Shown here one piece after another: positions 1 to 5,076 of a stretch of DNA of 5,970 nucleotides. A program made the translations under genes and the position numbers. Each line of letters opens with the position of its first letter. Within the stretch, counting starts at the first letter, position 1. The DNA is from Gallionellaceae bacterium UBA6222 (lineage in GTDB: Bacteria; Pseudomonadota; Gammaproteobacteria; Burkholderiales; Gallionellaceae): assembly GCA_002421915.1 (NCBI GenBank), contig DISA01000005.1:18612-24581 (forward strand), read 5' to 3'. The notes beneath the pieces are model-generated. The model was not told where the DNA came from. It ran no database searches and saw nothing but the letters and a program-made list of their open reading frames with translations.

Positions 1-160
1 TGTCGTACACCATGGCGTGCACTTCTTTGTGCTCCATCGGCGGCAGATTGATACGGCGCATGTCGCCATGCACGCGGATCATTGGCGGCAAGCCTGCTGA
101 AAGATGCAAGTCGGAGGCCTTGTTCTTCACGCCGAAGGCGAGCAGTTCGGTGATATCCAT
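1..160 (-). CDS. pilT: Type IV pilus retraction ATPase PilT, N-terminal fragment
   Basis: The reverse strand encodes 53 residues starting MDITELLAFGVKNKASDLHL and continuing with SAGLPPMIRVHGDMRRINLP, then runs off the left edge. This is the N-terminal domain of PilT, the cytoplasmic hexameric ATPase that depolymerises type IV pili during twitching motility. The catalytic Walker A/B domain lies outside the window. The ATG at 160 is preceded by a GGGGAA ribosome site (167-172, reverse strand) six bases upstream, which supports this start. It is divergent from yggS across a 54-bp gap, the usual arrangement in beta- and gammaproteobacteria, where pilT (often with pilU) faces the yggS-proC-yggT operon. 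Identification rests on the strongly conserved ASDLHLSAGLPP and RVHGD segments. Confidence 0.93.
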   Translation of the reverse strand, partial: MDITELLAFGVKNKASDLHLSAGLPPMIRVHGDMRRINLPPMEHKEVHAMVYD

Positions 161-214
161 ATATAATTCCCCAGTCGTTAAAACAACCGCCAACATCGCG
201 CAGGCCGCCGGATT
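161..214. promoter_or_regulatory. Divergent pilT / yggS intergenic control region
   Basis: This 54-bp gap must contain or adjoin the start signals of pilT (leftward) and the yggS operon (rightward). A perfect TATAAT lies on the plus strand at 162-167, but no convincing -35 sits 16-18 bp upstream of it. A GGGGA-type ribosome site for pilT lies on the minus strand at 167-172. No good Shine-Dalgarno is seen before the yggS ATG, where the preceding bases are CCGCCGGATT, so yggS may be translated weakly. The role is inferred from position; the exact promoters are unresolved. Confidence 0.35.
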
Positions 215-895
215 ATGACTGCAATCCTTTCCAACTTGCAAGCCGTGAAGCTGGCCATTGTGCGGGCAGCCCGCGAGGCCGGACGCAGTGAGGATGCGGT
301 GCAGCTGTTGGCGGTGAGCAAAACATTTGCGGCAGAGGCCGTGCGCGAGGCCTATCATGCCGGACAGCTTGCATTCGGCGAGAACTACCTGCAGGAAGCA
401 CTGGACAAAATCGAAGCCTTGCGTGACCTGCCGCTGGAGTGGCATTTCATCGGCCCCATTCAGAGCAACAAGACCCGTCCCATTGCAGAAAATTTTGCCT
501 GGGTACACAGCGTGGACCGGCTGAAAATTGCCGGGCGCCTTGCGGCACAACGTCCGCCCCATCTGCCGCCACTCAATATCTGTCTGCAGGTGAACGTGAG
601 TGGCGAAGAAAGCAAGAGCGGGGTCGCGCCCGAGGCGGTGGCACAGCTGGCGCGCGCAGTGGCGCGGTTGCCCCAGTTGAGATTGCGTGGTTTGATGGCC
701 ATCCCCGCGCCGGCCACGGGTTTGCAGCAGCGCGCACCGTTCGCGCGGATGCGCGAGTTGCTGGAAGATTTGAACCGGCAGGGTTTGCAGTTGGACACGC
801 TCTCCATGGGCATGTCGCATGATTTTGCGGCGGCGATTTTGGAAGGCGCGACCATCGTGCGCATCGGTACCGCGATCTTCGGCTCACGCAATTAG
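215..895 (+). CDS. yggS: YggS/PROSC family PLP-homeostasis protein
   Basis: A 226-residue cytoplasmic protein of the YggS/PLPBP family, which binds pyridoxal 5'-phosphate without known enzyme activity and balances PLP and amino-acid/keto-acid pools. The fold is the alanine-racemase-type TIM barrel. The PLP lysine is Lys36 in LLAVSKTF, the same number as in E. coli YggS. Other family blocks are FGENY (54-58), HFIGPIQSNK (77-86), QVNVSGEESKSG (125-136), SMGMS (197-201) and the phosphate-binding RIGTAIFG (216-223). His202 follows SMGMS, where many homologues have Asp or Ala. Length is normal. The ATG at 215 gives the N-terminus expected for the family. It is the first gene of a yggS-proC-yggT operon; proC's ribosome site overlaps its stop codon, suggesting translational coupling. 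Confidence 0.95.
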   Translation: MTAILSNLQAVKLAIVRAAREAGRSEDAVQLLAVSKTFAAEAVREAYHAGQLAFGENYLQEALDKIEALRDLPLEWHFIGPIQSNKTRPIAENFAWVHSVDRLKIAGRLAAQRPPHLPPLNICLQVNVSGEESKSGVAPEAVAQLARAVARLPQLRLRGLMAIPAPATGLQQRAPFARMRELLEDLNRQGLQLDTLSMGMSHDFAAAILEGATIVRIGTAIFGSRN

Positions 896-907
896 GGGGA
901 GAACGAA

Positions 908-1720
908 ATGAATATCTGTTTTATTGGCGGCGGCAACATGGCCAAGGCGATGGTCGGTGGAATGGTCAAGCGCGGGTACGCGCCATCCAGGATTCGCGTG
1001 GTCGAGCTGGATGAGGCGCGCTGTGCGGCTATCCACCGCAAGTTCGTGGTGCGCGCAACGACAGATATGAGCGATGCGGTCTCGTATTGCGAGATCGTGC
1101 TGTTGGCGGTCAAGCCGCAACAAATGCGCCAGGCATGTGCAGATTTGGCCCCCCTGCTTACAGGGCAACTGGTGATTTCGATCGCGGCCGGCATCCGGGC
1201 GCAGGACATCGCGCGCTGGCTGGGCACGCACAACGTGGTGCGCGCGATGCCGAACACACCGGCACTGATCCGGCTTGGGGTCACCGGCCTGTACGCGCTG
1301 CCCCAAGTGAGGGAAGAAGATCGCGTGCGGGCAGAATCCATCCTCGAGGCGGTGGGCACCACCTTGTGGGTGGAGCAGGAAGTGCAACTGGACGGAGTGA
1401 CCGCCATCTCCGGCAGCGGCCCGGCTTACGTGTTCTATTTCATTGAGGCCATGCAGCAGGCGGCGATCGAACTGGGGCTGGACGAATCTCAGGCGCGGCA
1501 ACTGGTGCTCGACACCTTTATTGGCGCCGCCAAACTGGCTGATGACAGCAAAGAAACCGTCCCTGTGCTGCGCTCCAAGGTGACCTCCAAAAATGGCACC
1601 ACCGAGCGCGCCTTGTTGAGCCTGGAGGCCAATCAGGTGCGGCAGCACATTATTGCGGCAGCACATGCTGCAGCAGCCCGTTCCAAAGAACTCGGCGATG
1701 AACTCGGGAAGGATGCATGA
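908..1720 (+). CDS. proC: Pyrroline-5-carboxylate reductase
   Basis: A 270-residue enzyme for the last step of proline biosynthesis: NAD(P)H-dependent reduction of 1-pyrroline-5-carboxylate to L-proline in the cytoplasm. The N-terminal Rossmann domain opens with FIGGGNMAKAM (5-15), followed by the second-strand acid ELDE (33-36) and VLLAVKPQ (64-71). MPNTPA (114-119) is the conserved loop before the C-terminal dimerisation domain. That domain carries SGSGPAYVF (168-176) and the substrate-site signature around KVTSKNGTTERAL (224-236). Many homologues have a proline or lysine before Gly in the TS-x-x-GTTE segment; here it is Lys-Asn-Gly. Length is typical. A strong AGGGGGAGAA-type ribosome site begins at the yggS stop. 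The stop TGA overlaps the next gene's ATG. Being downstream of the PLP protein gene is standard. Confidence 0.96.
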   Translation: MNICFIGGGNMAKAMVGGMVKRGYAPSRIRVVELDEARCAAIHRKFVVRATTDMSDAVSYCEIVLLAVKPQQMRQACADLAPLLTGQLVISIAAGIRAQDIARWLGTHNVVRAMPNTPALIRLGVTGLYALPQVREEDRVRAESILEAVGTTLWVEQEVQLDGVTAISGSGPAYVFYFIEAMQQAAIELGLDESQARQLVLDTFIGAAKLADDSKETVPVLRSKVTSKNGTTERALLSLEANQVRQHIIAAAHAAAARSKELGDELGKDA

Positions 1721-2283
1721 TGGGTGAAGCCCTGCTGTTCCTGCTTGATGCCTTGCTGCAACCGTTCGCTGCCATTCTGCTGTTTCGTTTCCACGCAGTG
1801 TGGCTGCGCGTGCCGATGCGCAACCCGCTGGGTGAATTTGTCATGGCGATCACTGATTTTATGGTACTCCGCGCGCGCCGTTCCGTTCCGGCCGCATGGG
1901 GGTTGGATAGCGCCAGCCTGTTGCTGGCGTTTGGGGTGGAATTTTTCTATCTGGTGGCTTTTCTTGGTTTGCAGGGCTACCCCTACACCCATTTCCCGCT
2001 GGCCGGATTGCTGCTGTGGACGGCAGTCAAACTGCTTAAATTCAGCCTCTACCTGTTGATCGTCAGCCTGCTGGTCGAGGCGATTCTGTCCTGGGTCAAT
2101 CCGCGCACGCCGATTGCCCCCCTGCTGGCGGCCGTCAATCGACCCTTTGTACAACCCGTGCGCCGCATCATGCCGCTGCTGGGCCGCGTTGATCTTTCTA
2201 TCCTGCTGCTGTTTCTCGCCTGTCAGCTCGTGCTCATTATTGCTGTCGGGCCGCTGGAGCAGTTCGCCAAGCACCTGCTGTAA
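1717..2283 (+). CDS. yggT: YggT family integral membrane protein
   Basis: A 188-residue, strongly hydrophobic inner-membrane protein with two copies of the YGGT domain. The first is roughly residues 5-85 and includes RVPMRNPLGEFVMAITDFMV. The second is roughly 105-178, with the diagnostic SWVNPRTPIAPLLAAVNRPF (125-144) and the following VRRIMP and GRVDLSILLLFLACQLV. Four hydrophobic segments are visible (about 5-30, 66-85, 95-125 and 160-177). YggT proteins have been linked to osmotic-shock tolerance and membrane integrity, but their molecular role is not settled. The gene overlaps proC by four bases (ATGA), so translation is probably coupled. A second in-frame ATG follows directly, so the true start may be 1720. 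The DUF167/yggU gene that often follows yggT is absent. Confidence 0.9.
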   Translation: MMGEALLFLLDALLQPFAAILLFRFHAVWLRVPMRNPLGEFVMAITDFMVLRARRSVPAAWGLDSASLLLAFGVEFFYLVAFLGLQGYPYTHFPLAGLLLWTAVKLLKFSLYLLIVSLLVEAILSWVNPRTPIAPLLAAVNRPFVQPVRRIMPLLGRVDLSILLLFLACQLVLIIAVGPLEQFAKHLL

Positions 2284-2301
2284 CCTGGAAAAAACATTCT
2301 C

Positions 2302-2328
2302 ACGCGGAGGCGCGGAGATCGCGGAGAA
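2302..2328 (+). repeat. CGCGGAG tandem motif, likely part of a dispersed intergenic repeat
   Basis: Three near-identical units, CGCGGAGG, CGCGGAGAT and CGCGGAGAA, begin at 2303, 2311 and 2320, so they repeat at 8-9 bp spacing, and are followed by a short A-rich tail. They lie in the 103-bp gap between the convergent yggT and methyltransferase genes. From general knowledge, CACGCGGAG-type sequences recur in intergenic DNA of many proteobacteria, often as an inverted pair with CTCCGCG arms. Here only one arm is present. A separate small dyad, CGCGT-TCC-ACGCG, lies at 2371-2383. Neither forms a T-tailed terminator. The dispersed-repeat identity is inference from one copy. Confidence 0.5.
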
Positions 2329-2386
2329 AACAAAACCAGGAGAGCACTTTTGCGCTGAAGATTTGAGCCCCGCGTTCCACGCGTGA

Positions 2387-3022
2387 TCAATCGTCAGCTC
2401 TAAATTTAACCAGCCGGATGTGGCGGAACCAGTCACCGCCAAGTGCCGGCGTGTCGCTCGCCACTCGCAGTTCCGGCGCGGCGCACAACACCTCCTCGAA
2501 TACCACATCCATGCGCGTCGCCATGCGGCGGGTGAGCACGTTGAACAGACGGCGCAGCGGTGCACTTTGTCCCGGCCGCAAAAACTTGTCGAACAGCAGA
2601 ATCGTGCCGCCGGGTTTGAGCACGCGCACCGCCTCGGCCAGGCAGCGCGGCGGTTCCGGAACTACCGCCGTGATCAGGTGCAGCACGACGCAATCAAAAC
2701 TTGCGTCGGCAAATGGCAGCGCCATGCTGTCGCCCAAAATAAAATCCATCTCCAGCCCTGTACTGCGCGGCACGGCGCGCGCCAGCATCGCCGGGTTGAA
2801 ATCGAGAGCGGTGTAATGGTGCTGAACGGGCAACCAGGGCAGATCGAGTCCGGTGCCGACACCGCTGACCAGTACGCGCATGGTGTCGCCGGCCGGCAAA
2901 GCGGCAAGCGAGCGTTTGCGCGCCCCGCGCATCGGCCGCTCGATGACAAAGTCGTAAATCGGTGCGATGAGGCTGTAGCTCAAACGCAGCAGCGGATTCT
3001 GGCGGTAGGGTTGATCGTGCAT
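2387..3022 (-). CDS. Class I SAM-dependent methyltransferase (UbiE/PmtA-like)
   Basis: A 211-residue cytoplasmic or membrane-associated methyltransferase. The SAM-binding Rossmann core is clear: motif I VLVSGVGTGLDLPWLP (50-65), an acidic strand end at Asp74 (TALDFNPAML), GDSMALPFADASFD (97-110), and post-core VLKPGGTILLFDKF (134-147). The GVGTGLDLPWLP form resembles bacterial phosphatidylethanolamine N-methyltransferases of the PmtA type and UbiE/COQ5 relatives more than small-molecule enzymes, but the substrate cannot be read from sequence. The ATG at 3022 has a good GGAG site that overlaps the end of oxyR; only 2 bp separate the oxyR stop from this start. The pair is therefore almost certainly one transcript with coupled translation, suggesting control by or with the peroxide regulator. 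No acceptor-specific domain is seen. Confidence 0.85.
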   Translation of the reverse strand: MHDQPYRQNPLLRLSYSLIAPIYDFVIERPMRGARKRSLAALPAGDTMRVLVSGVGTGLDLPWLPVQHHYTALDFNPAMLARAVPRSTGLEMDFILGDSMALPFADASFDCVVLHLITAVVPEPPRCLAEAVRVLKPGGTILLFDKFLRPGQSAPLRRLFNVLTRRMATRMDVVFEEVLCAAPELRVASDTPALGGDWFRHIRLVKFRADD

Positions 3023-3024
3023 GG

Positions 3025-3930
3025 TTACTCCAGATGCTGGATGCCGGTCACATCAGCCTGTGCCACCGCCTTTGCCAATGCCTCAATTGCATCATGGCGG
3101 GGGAAGCTCTTGCGCCAGGCCAGCGCGATGCGCCGCGCCGGGATCGGCCGGGTGAACGGGATGACACGCAACAGTTTGCTGCGGTAGCGCGCGCTGTTGG
3201 CCGAGGCGGGCAGCACGGTGATGCCGAGACCGGAAGCGACCATGTTGCGGATGGTTTCCAGCGAGGTGCCCCGCTGGATATCCGCCCCCCGGCGATGCAA
3301 TTCCGGGCAGGCCTCCTCGACCTGGTTGCTGAAACAATGGCCGGAATCGAGCAACAGCACTTTCTCCACAGGCAGCTCGGCCGGATTGACGCTGCGGCGC
3401 GCCGCCCAGCGATGATTGCTGCTGACCACCACCTCGAATTGTTCGTCATATAAGGGGCGGGTGAGGATACCGCTGTCGCTGAATGGCAGCGCGATGATGA
3501 TGACATCCAGCTTGCCGCTGCGCAGCAGGACATCCAGATTGGCGGTGATGTTCTCTTCTATTTCGAGGGCCATTCGCGGGGCGACCTTTCTCAACGCGGG
3601 AATGAGATCGGGCAGCAGATAAGGACCGACACTGTGGATGATGCCGACGCGGAGGGGGGTGGTGAGCTGGTTCTTCCCCTGGGCGGCAATCTCGCGGATA
3701 CGCTCCGCCTCTTCCAGCACGCGCTGGGCCTGCTCGACGACGGCGCTGCCGATGGGGGTGACGGTAACATCACCCTTGCCGCGCTCGAATATCTTCAAGC
3801 CCAACTCGTCCTCCAGCTTCTGGATCGCCAGCGACAGCGCGGGCTGGCTGATGAAGACTTTTTCCGCCGCACGGCGGAAGTTGCGTTGCTGTGCCACGGC
3901 GACGATGAAGCGCAGCTCGTTGAGTGTCAT
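3025..3930 (-). CDS. oxyR: Hydrogen peroxide-sensing LysR-type regulator OxyR
   Basis: A 301-residue LysR-family activator. Residues 1-60 form the winged helix-turn-helix, with FRRAAEKVFISQPALSLAIQ (18-37) and KLEDELGLKIFER (38-50). The rest is the periplasmic-binding-protein-like sensor, including VGPYLLPDLIPALR (101-114). OxyR identity rests on DSGHC (195-199) and a second cysteine at 208: these are Cys199 and Cys208 at the same numbers as in E. coli, the pair that forms the peroxide-induced disulfide. TSLETIRNMVASGLGITVLP (222-241) also matches. The frame is open to an ATG at 4077, but that would add 49 AT-rich-encoded residues with no family match. The ATG at 3930 has an AAGGAG site six bases upstream and the standard MTLNELRFIVAVA start. 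It is transcribed leftward with the methyltransferase and divergent from peroxide-defence relics. Confidence 0.92.
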   Translation of the reverse strand: MTLNELRFIVAVAQQRNFRRAAEKVFISQPALSLAIQKLEDELGLKIFERGKGDVTVTPIGSAVVEQAQRVLEEAERIREIAAQGKNQLTTPLRVGIIHSVGPYLLPDLIPALRKVAPRMALEIEENITANLDVLLRSGKLDVIIIALPFSDSGILTRPLYDEQFEVVVSSNHRWAARRSVNPAELPVEKVLLLDSGHCFSNQVEEACPELHRRGADIQRGTSLETIRNMVASGLGITVLPASANSARYRSKLLRVIPFTRPIPARRIALAWRKSFPRHDAIEALAKAVAQADVTGIQHLE

Positions 3931-3936
3931 GCCGAT

Positions 3937-3942
3937 CTCCTT
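3937..3942 (-). promoter_or_regulatory. Ribosome binding site deciding the oxyR start
   Basis: On the reverse strand AAGGAG ends six bases before the ATG at 3930. This strong site, with the family-typical N-terminus that follows, rules out the upstream in-frame ATG at 4077 as the start. Its first A is also the outermost base of the palindrome at 3942-3964, so any structure formed by that palindrome in the mRNA would abut the ribosome site. Confidence 0.8.
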
Positions 3943-3964
3943 ATGATTTGCATAATAAATCATA
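3942..3964. promoter_or_regulatory. Perfect 8-bp-arm palindrome upstream of oxyR (candidate operator)
   Basis: TATGATTT (3942-3949) and AAATCATA (3957-3964) are exact inverted complements around a 7-bp spacer. The dyad contains the T-N11-A arrangement typical of LysR-type boxes (T3947, A3959). It lies 12 bp upstream of the oxyR start and next to its ribosome site, a position fitting autorepression by OxyR. It could instead form an 8-bp stem with a 7-nt loop in the oxyR leader. It does not match the E. coli OxyR ATAG/CTAT consensus closely. The palindrome is seen directly; the binding role is inferred. Confidence 0.5.
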
Positions 3965-3976
3965 TATGTTTGAACA

Positions 3977-3991
3977 ATCAATTGGATTGAT
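3977..3991. promoter_or_regulatory. Second T-N11-A dyad in the oxyR divergent region
   Basis: ATCAA (3977-3981) and TTGAT (3987-3991) are inverted complements around five bases, again with T-N11-A spacing (T3978, A3990). The centre lies 31 bp, about three helical turns, from the centre of the first palindrome. Such paired sites on one DNA face would suit an OxyR tetramer. Five-bp arms in AT-rich DNA arise easily by chance, so this is weak on its own. Confidence 0.3.
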
Positions 3992-4011
3992 ATTCCGGCA
4001 ATACCTATATT
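3982..4011 (+). promoter_or_regulatory. Candidate rightward promoter for the rubrerythrin-like relic
   Basis: TATATT (4006-4011) is a good -10 and TTGGAT (3982-3987) a weak -35, with an 18-bp spacer. Transcription would start near 4018, about 40 bases before the relic's ATG at 4058. The -35 overlaps the second dyad, which is where OxyR would contact polymerase if it activates this promoter. The -35 matches the consensus at only three positions, so the call is tentative. Confidence 0.25.
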
Positions 4012-4057
4012 GCAGGCCGTGGATGTATCACAGCCATCAACCAACCGGGGCAACATC

Positions 4058-4142
4058 ATGCAACGACCCGATATCAAGGCTCACGCCAATCTGGAAACGG
4101 CTCTCGCCGGCGAATCGATGGCACACACCAAATACCGTTATT
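4058..4142 (+). pseudogene. Rubrerythrin-like gene, 5' end only
   Basis: From the ATG at 4058 the first 28 codons read MQRPDIKAHANLETALAGES then MAHTKYRY. This matches the start of rubrerythrins, which have a conserved NLxxAFAGESxAxxKYxYFA helix carrying the first di-iron glutamate (Glu19 here). Rubrerythrin reduces peroxide using electrons from rubredoxin. After KYRY the similarity stops: the same frame continues as an arginine-rich string to a stop near 4288, with none of the later ExxH di-iron or Cys-X2-Cys rubredoxin motifs. The normal protein is about 140 residues or more, so most of it is gone. It is divergent from oxyR, a natural place for a peroxidase gene. The exact join with the following relic is near 4142. 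Confidence 0.65.
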
Positions 4143-4340
4143 CCGCAGTTGGCCGTGCTGCCCGCCGACGCTGCCGGAAATTGGCGTATATTGAACGCGG
4201 GCGGCGGCGTGAAAATGGCCTTTACCGATGCCGGTTAGTGTATGGACGGATTCGTGCTGACCGGAAGCTCTGCCGCAGAACGCGATGAGATGAGCAAGTT
4301 GGTCGGTCTGCCCCGGCTTGCCAAGGCGGCCCCGGTTTAG
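4143..4340 (+). pseudogene. Rubredoxin reductase-like (NorW/AlkT type) gene, 3' end only
   Basis: In a different frame from the rubrerythrin start, codons from 4143 read PQLAVLPADAAGNWRILNAG, then GGVKMAFTDAG, a TAG stop (4236-4238), and on in the same frame CMDGFVLTGSSAAERDEMSK and LVGLPRLAKAAPV to TAG at 4338-4340. This resembles the C-terminus of NAD(P)H:rubredoxin/flavorubredoxin reductases, where a GxWxxxxxxxGVxAxFxDxxGxxxGFxLTGxxxxE pattern is usual just before the end. About 65 residues of a roughly 380-residue FAD enzyme remain, with an internal stop, so it cannot be functional. The assignment comes from remembered family pattern and is less certain than the rubrerythrin one. Such reductases are often encoded near rubredoxin/rubrerythrin genes. 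Confidence 0.5.
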
Positions 4341-4415
4341 TGGTGATAGCCCCGTCAGTGTTGAGTGAATGCCTGATGGATTGTTGTGTTTTAGAAACAG
4401 GAAAGGAGAACGATC

Positions 4416-4898
4416 ATGAGTAAAATATCCGCTATCAACATCGGCATCAGCGAGAAGGACCGCAAAAAGATCGCCGCCGGTCTCGGCCGGATGCTGGCCG
4501 ACACCTACACCCTCTACCTCAAGACCCACAACTTCCACTGGAACGTCACCGGCCCCATGTTCCAGACACTGCACTTGATGTTCATGGCGCAATACACGGA
4601 AACGTGGAACGCGGTGGACTTGGTTGCCGAGCGTATCCGCACCCTGGGTTATCCCGCACCGGGCAGTTACAAGGAATTCGCCTCGCTCACCAGCATCAAG
4701 GAAAGCAGCGGCGTGCCGGGCGCGAAAGAAATGATCAAGCAACTTGTCGAAGGGCAGGAGGCAGTGGCGCGCACCGCCCGCGAAGTGCTGCCCATCGCCG
4801 AGAAAGCGGGCGATCAGCCCACTGTCGATCTGCTCTCCGCCCGCATGGAAGTGCATGAAAAGAACGCGTGGATGCTTCGCAGTCTGTTGGAGGAGTGA
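4416..4898 (+). CDS. dps: Dps-family ferritin-like DNA/iron protection protein
   Basis: A 160-residue Dps-family protein, expected to form a 12-subunit shell that oxidises and stores iron with peroxide and so limits hydroxyl radical damage. The core motif KTHNFHWNVTGPMFQTLH (36-53) carries His41 and His53, and VDLVAERIRTLG (67-78) carries Asp68 and Glu72. These match E. coli Dps His51, His63, Asp78 and Glu82. The position equivalent to E. coli Asp67 is Met57 (HLMFM), so one intersubunit ferroxidase acid is replaced; this may be a subfamily trait. The N-terminus is short with only KDRKK as a basic patch. AAAGGAG (4402-4408) sits seven bases before the ATG. The 75-bp gap upstream has no obvious strong promoter. 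Being near oxyR fits peroxide control. Confidence 0.9.
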   Translation: MSKISAINIGISEKDRKKIAAGLGRMLADTYTLYLKTHNFHWNVTGPMFQTLHLMFMAQYTETWNAVDLVAERIRTLGYPAPGSYKEFASLTSIKESSGVPGAKEMIKQLVEGQEAVARTAREVLPIAEKAGDQPTVDLLSARMEVHEKNAWMLRSLLEE

Positions 4899-4960
4899 AC
4901 TGTTCTGACGGGTATGGCGGCGCTCACGCATTCTTTCGGTGAAGACTCATGCGGCGGTTT

Positions 4961-4975
4961 CATCACCGCGTGATG
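4961..4975. repeat. Small perfect hairpin after dps
   Basis: CATCAC and GTGATG are inverted complements around a 3-base CGC loop. It lies between the intact dps gene and the dps relic. No T-run follows on either strand, so it is not a standard intrinsic terminator. It may be chance or a weak 3'-end structure for the dps message. Confidence 0.3.
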
Positions 4976-4983
4976 TCGGAGCC

Positions 4984-5021
4984 AAAAGAACGCGTGGATG
5001 TTGCGCAGTCTGCTGGAAGAA
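4984..5021 (+). pseudogene. Relic of a second dps-like gene, last 12 codons
   Basis: This 38-bp stretch repeats the 3' end of the intact dps gene (4858-4895) with five mismatches. In the matching frame both copies encode exactly KNAWMLRSLLEE; all five differences are synonymous (CTT/TTG, TTG/CTG and two GAG/GAA). That pattern points to a second dps paralogue that diverged under protein selection and was later deleted except for its tail, not to a fresh slip duplication. The stop codon of the intact copy (TGA) reads GGA here, and similarity ends upstream at 4984. The 85 bp between the copies (4899-4983) show no dps similarity. The relic ends 55 bp before pseudoazurin. Confidence 0.7.
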
Positions 5022-5076
5022 GGAGAAAGGATTTGTATCTGTCGTCCCACGGTTACCCTATTAAAGGAGTACAGCC

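Noticed and set aside
884..1666. 260-codon open frame antisense to proC
   Set aside because: It lies wholly opposite proC, which has full family motifs. Its translation is rich in His/Arg/Gln with no domain pattern, typical of a GC-rich antisense shadow.
2284..2386. Rho-independent terminator between convergent yggT and the methyltransferase
   Set aside because: Only short dyads (for example CGCGT-TCC-ACGCG) are present and none is followed by a T-run on either strand.
1633..2565. 310-codon open frame on the minus strand across proC end, yggT and the methyltransferase end
   Set aside because: It crosses three real features and a repeat, and its translation is low-complexity Gln/Arg-rich without a recognisable fold.
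3931..4077. 49-residue N-terminal extension of OxyR from an upstream ATG
   Set aside because: The extension overlaps the AT-rich control region and the divergent relic start. A strong AAGGAG precedes the ATG at 3930, which gives the standard OxyR length and cysteine numbering.
4242..4340. 32-residue small ORF beginning MDGFVLTGSS as an independent gene
   Set aside because: It is in the same frame as the preceding reductase-like tail, separated only by one TAG, and has no ribosome site, so it is better read as part of the relic.
4074..4931. 285-codon open frame antisense to dps and the relics
   Set aside because: It mirrors the dps coding frame, has no ribosome site of note, and shows no motif. 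The dps gene on the plus strand explains the region.
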